Of a DNA stretch of 64,000 bases, positions 20,174 through 31,700 are shown piece by piece (the first letter of the stretch is position 1; the number at the start of each line of letters is the position of its first letter). A program made the position numbers and the translations under genes. Location of the stretch: positions 35,678,911 through 35,742,910 of the forward strand of contig NC_052046.1 in assembly GCF_015832195.1 (NCBI RefSeq). Reading direction: 5' to 3'. Source of the DNA: Motacilla alba alba (Eukaryota; Chordata; Aves; Passeriformes; Motacillidae). The notes under the pieces were generated by a model. It was not told the origin of the DNA. It ran no database searches and saw only the letters and a list, made by a program, of their open reading frames with translations.

Positions 20174-23100
20174 TAGGGACAGCTTCCTTTAGCTTTGCCT
20201 AAGAACAGTCACTCCCATGAAGGCTGGAGATTTTCCTTGCCCGGCTGATGGCAGCAGTCACACATACAGCCAAATACTCCCAACATTTGTCTCCTAGATG
20301 TCCATGTTGTTCAAGATAGAGTCATTGTGTTATCTTTGTGTTTAATGGACTTTTATGGATTTCTTTCATGAGGTAGCTAAAGAGAGGGCCAAGTTCCCCC
20401 TTCAGGTGCATATGACTTGATCAACACCCAAGAGATTCTCCATTCCTTTATGCCTCCTACAGCCAAAATTAATTCAAAGAGGGAGAGCATCTTTTTGCAC
20501 TCACATCACTGGTGCAAATGACTTTTTGAAATGCACCAGTAGATGCCACCAGCAGATCAAATACTTACTGCTTTCAGAAGCAAGGTTTGAGTGTTAGAGT
20601 GATTTCCTTTTATCAGTTTCCCATTGCAGTCGGAGTTGACATTTGTCCTCTTTTTTTGTGTTTTTCCTTGTTTCTTTACAAACTAAGGACTCTGAAGAAA
20701 TAAAGGCTCATAAGGAAAGTGCTTTTAATCCTCATAGGGCAAATTCCAGAGCTGCTTCTACTGTTTAGGTTATGTAAATGTAGAGTTTTTTCAGCTGGCA
20801 AAAGCCGGTGAAACTTGGCAACACAATTTTACAAATACGTCAGCTGAGGCTACAACAGAGAAAGGGGAATAGGACCAGTAGTCCAGGGGTTGAGGTATTA
20901 ACTTAATATCTGGTGAACTCAGTTTGCCTTATGGCAGGTTTCTTGTGAAATTTCTTGGAGAAGTCAGTAAGAATGTTTCTTTGGGGATACAGACAAGCAG
21001 GCCTACCCTAAGCCTGGACAATGCTAAATAACAACTATGTGGAAGATTTTGGTCAGTATGAATGTAAGACTTGCCTCATGCTACTGGTCTTTGTCCTGAG
21101 ATTCATGTTAATTGAAACTGGTCTGAGAATATGTCTTGTTCTTTTACGTTTGTGGTAACATAAGGCAAGAAAACTTTTTAGATTTCATATGATATCTGAT
21201 GTTTTACTTCATAAATTAATACTGTATATGGAAAGAATACATGGACTGTGCTTCAGAAATATGTACTGTAATACATACTTCATCTAGTGCTGAAAAATGC
21301 TAAGAGACCTGACCTCATCCAGCAAAACATGTCTAATTTCAGCTATATGATTTCCACCACTGAAGGCAGTGAAACCTCTTTGTTTAATTAGTTCAAAGTG
21401 TAGGATGAAGGACTGTGTAAAACCTTTGCTGCTATGGTTTGCTTTTTTTTACTTCCTTAACTGCAGCCATGAAATAAAAAATTTGAATATTTGAAAGTAA
21501 TAGAACTCTCTTCTTCTGTGACCACTTACCTGTCAAATGACAGGTTAGCTGCTTTCTCCTGAATTGAAGTGACATTTGTGTGACAGCCTCACTAACATAC
21601 TTAACTTCCCTGTTGTCTTTCTAAGGGAATTCCAAAGCCAGTAAAAAAGTAATTTAATTTAAATGAGAAAATATTACATCTGAAATGTAGAGATTAGACA
21701 GCAGAGGTTGAGGTCATTAGTCTAATTACTATTTACATCCATGACAACATGGCATATCCAGAGCCCATCAAAATAGGCTAAGAAAGTAAATGGCTGTAGA
21801 AGGGGCAAGAAGAGAGAAGACATCAAACACATTATCCTGAGGAATGAAGTAGAATGGACTCATCCTGAAAGTATTTTTCTTGCTGTCTGTGCACTACATT
21901 TTCCCTCCACATTCCCAGGAGAGAATCAAGTGGGAGGATTACAGGAGGATTGTTCATCTGTTCATGTTTGCAGGGAATCAGTGGCCCTTTGGAAGTCCAC
22001 TCTGCACTATCCAAGGGAGCCATGTAAAAAAGCCCAAACCCTCTCAACAAAGGTGACAGAGGACAGACTAAGCTGGTTCACAAGGAGGATAGAAAAATTA
22101 CTTCAAGACCAGCCCTAAGGCTGATTCCACAGGACCATAAAACCACTGTGCCATGCATCTTGCATATTCATTAGTGTCACACTGCATCATATGTGCAAGC
22201 ACAGAGAAGCTGCAGTATCAATATGTCTGAGAAAAAGTACTGGGGCACACATAGTGGAAAAAATATATAAAAATACATAATATACTATTAAAAATATATC
22301 CTTTGCATTTCCTCTCGGATCAGGATCAAGCTTACTTGTGAGGAACAATGTCCAGCACCTGCTGGGAGCCAGTACCCATGACCCTGCTTCAAGAATGGGA
22401 AGTCATCCCTTTTCTCTTGCAGCAGAGCATCCCATCATCATGACAGAGAGCACCATTTCTTCTACACACACTGAAGCACTCAAAAAGGTTCCTTTTGCAT
22501 ATCCCTGCTTTTACTACATGAAGTCCTGTGGTACAAGAAAAGTATCTGTCGTTATTTGCAGGCCAGCTGTACCAGTAGGTCTGAGAACCTCAGTGAACTG
22601 TGGTCCTTAGAACAGAATGCTAGTCTGAGGCCAGACCAGCATTCCTAAATGAGGATGTAGCCTCATGAAGGTGGGCTCATGTAGCTGATGGACTCATTAG
22701 GATGTGTGCTATCCAGAAAAGACCAATACCTTTTGGAGAAACAGTAAGGCTAGCACTGGGTTTGTGGATGGTCTTTATGGCCTTTCACATCACACAAATT
22801 CTTTGGTTGGGTATTGCTCACTCTAGATCAGTTTTAAGTGACTTTCTCACTAAAATAATACATTTTGCTACATGTAAACATGCTTCTAATGTGTATTCTT
22901 AAGCTAGTGTAACCAGTTCTCCTTTGTGTGGGAAGTGTTTAATTTCAGCTGAGGCAGTAAAAATGCATAAGAGTACAGACTGCTTCTTATATATTAGACT
23001 TCTGTGTTATTTTATCATGATACAGGAAATCATATACTTCAACTTGTATCTTGCAAGGATATGTGCATGACTCAGCTTAAACATGAGTAAGTGTAATGAT

Positions 23101-25154
23101 TTAATGAGCTTCCTCATCTGCAAAGGCATTTTGAAGAAGAATGCCTACATTACTCAGCATTTTTGTGCACTTCATGTTAAGCAGTGGAAAAAATACCAGC
23201 ATCAAAAAAAGAGGAATAAAGGAGAACAAATAATGCAATGCAAATAATTTAATGCTATTATAATGCTGCTAGTTAACATCAGGAGGCATGAAAGTACACA
23301 ATGTACATATAGGTTAAAAAAACAAGCAGTGCAGGATTAGGACAAGATGCAGGCATATGAATGGTGTAACTGTGGATTACAGGCAGAACAGTGATTTGAC
23401 AGTTGGGATTAGTTTACTATGTTTAGAACCCTTGTAACCAAGAATACAAAGTGAAAATCAAGGAGTGAAAAGAGCTGAATGATTTTGGTCCTGGATTTCC
23501 AGCTCTCCTGATTGCCTGACTTCAATCTTCAGAAAAACACAAGATGCCCCATGTAAAAATCCTTTGTCTCTTGCATTTTTTTTAAAAAGGGGTTGGTCCA
23601 ATGGACTTAATGGAACTTAAGAAGACGGAATCCCTTATTCAACATTCATGGAGTCTTTAGTGGACTGGATGTCTGTCAGAAGTGGAATAATGTTAAATGT
23701 TTGAAACCTGGCTGGAAGACTAGTGGCAGCATTATGTCAATGTCAGAGTGAAACCAGACATGGATATCTCTTAAAACAACTTTAAAGTTATTTAGGTTTT
23801 TTATGTTTGTATAAAGATCCTAGGTCAGTGGTAGAGGACGGCAGACATTTCAGGGTATCTTTCCCATTGTTGCAATGTACAAAAGTGATCTCCTGTTTTT
23901 TGCAGCTATCTTAGATTTTAGTAAATTATAGTAAAGGAGTCAAAAATTAATTTAAAGCAGTTCTGTTCCCTTAAACTTATTCTCCAAATCACAGACCTGA
24001 AGCATATTATTTGGGATAGCATTGATAGAGATTCCCAGGCAACTTCACAGACATATTTGTGAGAGTGTGTTATAAGTGAAACAAATGCTGCAATGTGTTG
24101 CATGCCTCCCATGGTTTGGTTTTTTTTGGTTTTTTTTACCACATGATGGTCTGGGTGTTTAGCAGCAGTGAAATGGAAAGTTGGAATTTGACATCTGGAT
24201 ATTATACAGGTAGTATTCACAAAACAGAGCAGCCCACTCAAAGCCTGTTATTTCTTCACAGGATTTCAAATGCTCCCAAAATGATTTTGTTTTATTACAT
24301 TAAATTATAGCTCATAGCTGGTGGCCTGTGTTTACTACAAAAGATGAAGGGTTTTTGTTGCTCTGAAGCTTTTGGGTAGCATGGAAACAAGAAATACTCT
24401 ACATCTCCCTGCTTGATGATGAACACTTGCATGAAGTACCAGGAGTGGACTTATTGTGGTTCCTGGAGTAAGAAAACCAGTGAAATAAATGTTCAGCAAA
24501 GTGGCACATCCCTCCAGTAACCAACAGTGCATTTGTTCACCTTGGATGAGGAGGTGCCCAACAACTCCAAGAAGTGATGAATTATTATTTTAGCCATTTT
24601 GAACATGTGGACCAGGCAGACAGTTTAAACCAGTGGATTCTGGATCCCCAAAATGTACATGCAAGAGCCACTTGTGGCACTTTGATGCTGTGACAGTTCT
24701 TGCAGGTGAAGCAGTACAGTACAGAGGCCAAGGAGTAAGTGGATCCCTTGCTCTTTGCTCAGGACTACCCAGCTGTCAGCACCTCCAAGGTCCTTATGCT
24801 TGCAAAAGCCCTGTGGGGTTGTGAAATGCTTCACCTTTCTGCATGCTGGTGATACGCGTTTGCTGTATCACCTCTAGGAGAAAACTCTTCCATGGTGGTC
24901 CAGCACGGAGGGAGAGCTCCAGTGTTAATGACGGGAAAGTCTGTGCTTTGGCCCATAGGGCATGAGCTCTTTCCTGGGGCAAGCACACCCTTGATGGTTG
25001 GTGCTATCTTGCTGATGTGGGCAGGTAGAAAATGTATGCAAAAAATCCCTCCTTCCCAGTAATTCTCATCTCAGAGTGCTGAACTGAAAGATGCCTAATG
25101 AAACGAAGTGCAGGAGAAGCACAGCTTCCAAGAAAAACACTTAACCTGAGAGAC

Positions 25155-25225
25155 CAAAATAGATGCTGACTGTAAGCTTACATGACACAAAATAGATGCT
25201 GAATGTAAGCTGAATATAAGCTTAC
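25155..25225. repeat. Local tandem duplication (33-bp offset, 11-bp sub-repeat)
   Basis: The segment caaaatagatgctgactgta at 25155 recurs with one change at 25188. The tail tgaatgtaagc is repeated again as tgaatataagc 11 bp later. The first offset is 33 bp, three times the 11-bp sub-offset. This suggests replication slippage; no function is apparent. Confidence 0.8.
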
Positions 25226-25818
25226 CACCTCTTCCAAGCAAAAGGTGTCTTGGTTGTGCACTCTCTTGTTCTACTGTGCTTCGTCTCTGTCTGCTTACCA
25301 CTATTAGACATAAGTCCAAATCTAAGTGGAAGCAGATGGAAAACATGGTAGAATTTCTTCAAATTTGGCAGAAACATTGTCTTCTCCCATTACTCCAGTT
25401 GGATCATACAGGTAAATGCTCAGATTTGAGTTCTGTTAGAGAAGCTGGGCTAGGCCATGAGAAGAAAACCCTCTCCAAGCTGATTTGATATGCTGAAAAT
25501 AAAATCTTCTTAATTTAGCTTTTTAATAGACTATGAGTGCTTCACAGATCTGTGATGCTAGATGGGGTCTGTGCTAAAATCTCTTCTCAATGAAGAGTCC
25601 AGCAAGTACAGATTCATGGTTCAGCTGAGGTTGTTGTAGCTGCTGCACCTTTAGCATTTTCTCTCTTTCAGGCATCTCTTGTTTCATTTCTAGCTGATGC
25701 CAGTGTTTGTTTCCTGCATCTTCTTTCCATGATAAAAACCTAGTATGTTTCAGACTGGGAACTCTGAATCTAATTTAGTCTATCTTGCACTGTCACTTAC
25801 AGTCTTTGCATGACACAT

Positions 25819-25857
<39 letters not shown>

Positions 25858-25858
25858 T
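25819..25858. repeat. (AG)n microsatellite with one interruption
   Basis: AG dinucleotides over about 40 bp with a single extra G-containing interruption (agaggaga) near the middle. Intronic. Confidence 0.95.
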
Positions 25859-27219
25859 GAGACAGAATATAAGACAGATGCAACTGCACTCCTTCAAGAG
25901 GAGGATGATCTGATGTCAAATCCAGCTGCCCAGACCTCCCCTGTAGCAGACAGTGTAAGCTGGGACCAGAGATGCCATAAACCTCTCCTTAGACAGGTCT
26001 CAGCCATTTCCCTCCAGTCTTGACCTTTGAGAGATATATGCAGTTCCTGAAATTATGCTAGTACAGAGAACAGTTTGTCTTATTTTGTGAGTTCATATTG
26101 ACGACAGATGGAGGAAATTATCAGGAGCATTGTTTATTCAGCATTTTCAGCTTTTACCTAGAATGCCAGATGCAGCTGTAGGCAAGCCTTCAGTCTACCT
26201 CCATATGCTTCCCAATTGACCACTTCTGTTGGGTGAGCTCTGTAAGAGCAAACTTGCAAGAATGTCTCTTCATGGCCATGCAGTGTCTTCAAATTCTGCT
26301 CTCCTTGTGAGGGAATATCAAGCTTTCTGCACCGGAGTAGCTGTTGATCCCCAAGCTGTCTGCCTAGCTCTCCACTAAGATTGGTCAACACCAGTTCTCA
26401 TGTGCTGCAGGTCTGCAGATTTCAATTTCAGCAATCCCTCAGAACAGTGGCTTCCAAAAGAGCGCAGCATTCACCTCCCAATTGTGCTCTTGATGGGGTT
26501 TGTTTATTATATATGATACATTTCTTAGAAAAACAGAGACCAAAACAAAACCAGACAAAAAGCCTAAAAACCAGGAAATTACAGGTTTTTCAAAGGAACC
26601 TGCTCTGCAGTGTGATTAGAGAATTTCTCAGAACTTGCAAGACGATGTAAGAAAAGCATCGAGCTAGGGGTTGCTGGGTGGCAATGGATTTGAAGGTTTT
26701 TTTCGGATGGTATATTATATTCAGATGTAACGCTTAAAAAAAAAAGAAACAATAAGCTGACACTAAAAATAATAACACAGCTTACTACTTCAGCTCTGAA
26801 ACTCAACTCAAAATAGCAGAATGACATACCAGTGCCTTAACAGTTGCTTAAATGCTGGTGTTCTGCGTTTAATAGTAGCAATCTCTGGTTCTTCCACAAC
26901 TCCTAGGCATTGCTAGTTTGTAATAAGATAATCATCCTATGCATCTTACAGAATGGAGAAGAGGATAGACTCTTCAATTGGAGTACATACTCCCTCCACA
27001 TCACTTATATCTGCTCTCCTTAAATATGTGTACCATATATGGACCTTGATAAAGACACCCATTTGCCTAATTTGAGAGCCAGATATAAAAAGAAATCCCA
27101 AAACTCTGCCTGTACATAGCAAAGTATTTTCCTCCTCTAGTGCTTCTGACACCTGACCCATGTCAGTGTGCTATAGATTTAGAGACATATTCCTTGAGAA
27201 CAGAAGCAGGTTGTCAAGG

Positions 27220-27295
27220 TGTTCTGGCTTCAGGTAGGGTGGAGTTAATTTCTTCTCATGGTGTTTCATCTCCAGCTGGGCTTAAAACCACCACA
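27220..27295 (+). mobile_element. Internally deleted ERVL-type solo LTR (76 bp) with target duplications
   Basis: The segment starts TGTTCTGGCTTCAGG and continues tggagttaatttcttc, which matches my memory of the 5' end of an avian ERVL LTR. It ends cttaaaaccaccaca, like the 3' end of the same class. It therefore has TG…CA termini and is directly flanked by caagg at 27215-27219 and caagg at 27296-27300, a perfect 5-bp target-site duplication as expected for ERVL. A full LTR would be several hundred bp, so its middle has been lost. Strand follows the TGTTCTGG start. Chance similarity remains possible because the element is short. Confidence 0.6.
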
Positions 27296-27300
27296 CAAGG

Positions 27301-28004
27301 ATGCATCTTCTAGGCAAGATAACACTTGTAAAGTGTCATCAGTTTCCATATGAGTTAATATCAGCTCACATGCTCCACCCTCTTGTGAAAGGGGCAATAC
27401 CTCTAGGTCAGGTTCAGCAAGAAAAAATGCAATTTCAATAACTGCAGCCTTTCAATATAATGGACATTTTGTGCAAAGCTGGGTTTCTGCTGCCATACTA
27501 GATGAGACGTAGTGAAATATTATTAAATGAAAAACTCCTGAGCCTCCTTGGCTTTAACGCTTCAAAGTTAAAAAGTGCACATCTCTTAATGTGATGGGGA
27601 TAGCCAGGTGGGGAAAGCTCTTCCTTATGCATGTATTATCTTATATATTGAATCACCACTGATGCAAAGCCATCTAGGATCCTCACACCTCTTTTAAGCC
27701 TAGTAGAACTGACAGGGGTTTCCTGAAGCAATGAACTGTATTATAACATGAAGTGTGGGAAACTGTTGAACTTCATTATGTCCAAATTAAATATTAATTG
27801 CCATCCAAATGGGATAGTTGCCTGGAGTAAAACAAAATTGACTAGAGTCCATTCTTTTCCTTGTTATGCTTTCTTTTGTTAGGGTTGTCTGGTGTATTTA
27901 CTTTCCTTGTATGCTAGTCCTAACACAGGATAGTACAGGTGAAACAGCTCCTTATGGACAGTTACTCATATAGAACATGGTAGATGACAAAAAATAAAAT
28001 TGTG
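27301..28004. other. PALM2: Intron between two LTRs
   Basis: AT-rich intron sequence with no exon or repeat that I recognise. Confidence 0.55.
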
Positions 28005-28010
28005 GAAATT
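28005..28010. repeat. Target-site duplication, left copy (gaaatt)
   Basis: Six-base direct repeat that abuts the TG end of the solo LTR. It is identical to 28716-28721. Confidence 0.9.
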
Positions 28011-28047
28011 TGCCGGGTCTCCAGCCCACCCAGCGGACGCCAGTTGT

Positions 28048-28078
28048 CGGGTTTCACCCCCAGATTGGGGTGAGCCCG
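28048..28078. repeat. Inverted repeat in LTR U5-like region
   Basis: cgggtttcacccc and ggggtgagcccg can pair around a short cagat-type loop, with one mismatch/bulge. It lies near the 3' end of the LTR (minus-strand sense), so it would be a hairpin in viral RNA near the U5 end. Confidence 0.7.
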
Positions 28079-28157
28079 AAAGAGGGAAAAGTGTCTCCTC
28101 CAACCCGTACCTTCAGAGAAAGACTCAGTAGTCCTCTGTTGTCCGGTCTCAAGGTTG

Positions 28158-28163
28158 TTTATT
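28158..28163 (-). promoter_or_regulatory. LTR polyadenylation signal AATAAA
   Basis: TTTATT on the + strand, AATAAA on the minus strand, about 95 bp downstream of the LTR TATA box. This spacing fits a U3-R-U5 layout with a short R. If active it would end transcripts running antisense to PALM2. Confidence 0.7.
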
Positions 28164-28256
28164 GTTGGTTATCTAAAAGATTCTTCTCCTGAACTGCTGC
28201 GGCCCATTCAGCAGGTCAGACAAAGGCACACTGCCCTCCCAGGGGGCTGGTGCCAT

Positions 28257-28264
28257 CTTTTATA
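28257..28264 (-). promoter_or_regulatory. LTR TATA box TATAAAAG
   Basis: CTTTTATA on the + strand reads TATAAAAG on the minus strand, a strong TATA consensus in the expected place for the LTR promoter. Confidence 0.7.
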
Positions 28265-28715
28265 TCATATATTACGTACTACATGTTTATGCTTTTTCCC
28301 CAATGCCCGTTATCTATATTGAATAGTGACTTTCTACTCTAAACCAATCTGTGAGTGCCAACATCACCAAAGACATGGGGGCTAGGAAGGAGAAAGAAAG
28401 AGGACAGGGCACACCCAAATCCCTCCATCTTAGAACTCCTGACCCCCATGTACAAAACTTGGACCCCTGCGTACAAGGCTTAAAACCCCCTTGTACAGCA
28501 CTCAAAAATCCTTCCTTTCACTTCGTGACTACTTCTACTACAATACCTAAACTTCTGTGTGTGGCTTGTAATTCTTCATACAGAGTTAGTAATTTGCTCC
28601 ATGGGCTAAGATCAAAACCCCATGTGTGTCTTTGGCTGCATGCCAGGGTCTCAGAGCCCCCTGCCAGCGGCTCTGGCCATCCAGGACACCCAGAGGAGAG
28701 TCCTGAGTTCTGACA

Positions 28716-28721
28716 GAAATT
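28716..28721. repeat. Target-site duplication, right copy (gaaatt)
   Basis: Six-base direct repeat immediately after the CA end of the solo LTR. It is identical to 28005-28010. Confidence 0.9.
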
Positions 28722-31700
28722 CTATAACAAGAAGACAATTTTGTGTGAAGGTAACCTATATGTGCGCAAACTTTAAAGACATGACAAACCAGGAGTGTGT
28801 TTAGAAAGAGAAGGCAGAGAGTCAGGCAACAGCATGAATTTGTTTTATTGCTTTACAAGACCATTAATCTCTCTCCAAATTAAATCAGAGGACTTCTCTC
28901 TTTCCTGCCAAACCACTCTTTATGTGCTGGACATAAAGAGGCCAGAATATGCAGAGTGTGTGTGTATGTGTGTGTGTAGATAAAATTCTGAGGTCAGGAC
29001 GTGCAGTGTACATGCACACATGCTCACACACAGGGTCACAGAGCCAGGGAAGACAGCTGCAGTTCTAGTCCTCAATATTCCCTTCTGCTAGAGAGCCAGG
29101 TTCATCCTTAAATAAGTCACCTATATTGAAGCATCATCTCGTCTCATTTGGCCCCCCCTGCTGTCAGTGAGGGAACACCATCACCTCTGTGACCTGTGTA
29201 AGCCTCTCCCTCTTGACTTCAGGCGCCTCAGTTAAGTGCCTCAAGGGCAATGTGTGGAATTTAAGCCTTGATGTTTCTTCCTGCACAGGCACCCTCTACT
29301 GGGCCTCTGGGCACTGCCGTGATGCAAATATTCATCAATAACGATTACTTACGTGTCTGGTGCATCATCTGTTTATGACCCCGGGCTCTGCCCTGTCACT
29401 CTTGCTGATGTCCAGCACTAACACGTTCTTCTGCAGAGCTGGGCTAGCGCTGAGTAGGTGGAGGTGGGGCAAGGTGCAGTGTCTGGAGCCACCCAGTGGG
29501 CATTGTAGTCTGAGCCTCGATTTTAAAAAATCCGCAGTCTGAAAAGCATGTCACCTTCCCTGTAGGGTTTTTAACTTCTGCAGTATGTGAATTCTAAGGC
29601 AAAAAGTAAAGCAAATCCCCGTCCTGGTCCATTGAAGGCAAACAAAGACTGGATGTGCAGTACAGAATCCTGATTGATGAGAAAGGGACACATGTAATGA
29701 ATTTCATTGAGAATTTGCAGTTAAAGAAAAAAGTCCCAAGCCATGTTCAGGCATGTTCAGGAACAGACAGTAACCTGCTTGCACATGTATCATGGTCTCA
29801 CTTTAAAAATTAGGATAAGCACTAACAGAGAAGCTCAGTGCATTCAGAAAAAGACTGTAGACATCCAAGAATACAACTGATGTGGTCAAAGTAACAGCAA
29901 GGGACATTCATAGCGCTTGGACCATCATGTTACAAAGGTAAAACATGCTCATTGCCATGTACAAACACAGGCTTGTAGGCTGAAATGGTATATGGCTCTA
30001 TAGTGTAAGATACTGAGGAATCCGGCCCCAGCACCAGATTGCTGTAAGAAGTTGTCATACTAACTGACTTGGTATGACATATGCACAGGGGCAGCAAAGC
30101 CTATGGGGGAGAGACAGGGACTAATAAGTGGACACAGCAAGAAACTTTATGCAACATATCCACAAGGATTAAAATAATTTAAAAGTAAGATTTGCATGGT
30201 GTCTGCTGTGACCTCTTGAGGCCATAGGGAAAAAAGGACTTAACAAAGATGTCGGGAGTACTTTCAAGCAACAGAGGAGAGGAAGAGAAGGAAAGAAGGA
30301 AAACTCAAAAAACTTGCAAAACCAGCAACATAAAATATTAGTTCAAAGTCAGATAAAGCAGAGCTTTACCAGGGATTTCCATGTAATCAATACCCAGAGC
30401 TGCAGTTAGCACTCCTGAACAAAGCATGTTGTGTGCTGCAAAGTTTGGTCAGCAAGGTCAAGCAACTGGAATATTGGATTATGACTTTAGAATATCATTA
30501 ATGTCTTAGAACAAATACTTGGACGGAAAGGTAAATTCTAGTTTACCAAGAATTGGAGTCAGACTTGGACAATGTTCATGCTTCTTTTTAGAAGTCCTTC
30601 AGCCAGTGAAGACTACCAGATATACAAGGAGTCATAGTTATGAGACAGTGGAAGACAGGTATATACAGAAATTGGTCCTCCTCAGTGCTACCCATGTAAA
30701 AGAATCTGTGGACAAGGGTCTGATATGCTCTAGGTGCCAGTAACATGGCTCTTCTGGGGCTTAAATGGGGATCTGTTCTCCCTTCTCTGTAGCTGTCAGT
30801 CTACTTCAGGACAAATTCACCTAAATACAGTACCAGAGTCCTAAGAAGGCAAGTAAATTCAAAAACAAAGTACTTGTCAAAGAAAAGACTATCTGAAGCA
30901 GATGAAGCTGATTCTGAATAACTGGATCACTGGAGAAACTTCAAAAAGCTGTAAAAACATTTTTTAGATTGTAAATGGTCTGAAAGACCATTTACAATAC
31001 CAGGTTAATGCTGTTCCATTCCCAGGAAAATGTATTTAGTCTTCCACATGGAAGTTTGTTAAATTATGCAAACTCTATACTAGAACATTTTTATTAATGC
31101 AACTAAACAAGCAAAGCTTCTGTTTGTGGACTGATGTTTTTACCAGAAAAAAAGTATGGACACTTAAATGCAATGACTTCTATTGGCAGAGGTTATTGTA
31201 GCCACGTACTTACCTCTCTACTAGAATACATACTGAAACAAAATGTTTTTCATAATAACCTACCCTCTAGGCAAAACCAGCACATCAATGGGAATGTTTG
31301 CAGTCATCGCTAGTGGAGAGAGTCCCACGGACCAAGTCTTTGCATCCTGCATTTGTCTAGACAATGTAGGTGGTGCAGAGTGTTTCTCTGGGAATTGCCT
31401 TAAGGAAAGAAATCAGCCATGAGAGGATGAAGTGCAGAATTACCCTTGGGTTAAACTCTTACCTCTGCCAAAGGCTTCTTGCATTATTTGAAGCAGGATA
31501 CTTCAGCAGTACTTCCACATCTCATACTCCAGTATTCATTGGTGTAATTATCTTTCTCACACATTTAGTATGATGTGAGCTGAGCTCTTTTGTACAAGAA
31601 TTGTTTCTCATTGTATGAAAAGAACCTAATTGTTGCCCCTTAGAATACCAAGCGAATTTTTGCTCTTCAGAATTCTTCCCATTTTTCTCTTACTTTGCAG

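Larger units (their letters stand above)
28011..28715 (-). mobile_element. Complete solo LTR of an endogenous retrovirus (ERVK-like), antisense to PALM2
   Basis: On the + strand the block opens tgccgggtctccagc and closes gtcctgagttctgaca, so it has TG…CA termini. It is flanked on both sides by gaaatt (28005-28010 and 28716-28721), a perfect 6-bp target-site duplication typical of class II (ERVK-type) integrations. Read on the minus strand, a TATAAAAG box lies at 28264-28257 and an AATAAA polyadenylation signal at 28163-28158, about 95 bp downstream, so transcription would run opposite to PALM2. A CG-rich inverted repeat sits in the U5-like end (28048-28078). No gag, pol or env sequence flanks it, so the provirus was reduced to a solo LTR by LTR-LTR recombination. 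Intact duplications and termini suggest a fairly recent insertion. Confidence 0.93.

Noticed and set aside
28351..28713. 120-codon open frame on the + strand
   Set aside because: Lies wholly within the antisense solo LTR; LTRs of this type do not encode protein here.
30968..30998. MicroRNA precursor
   Set aside because: The stem is only 14 bp and the flanks do not extend the pairing to the roughly 60-80 nt needed for a pre-miRNA.
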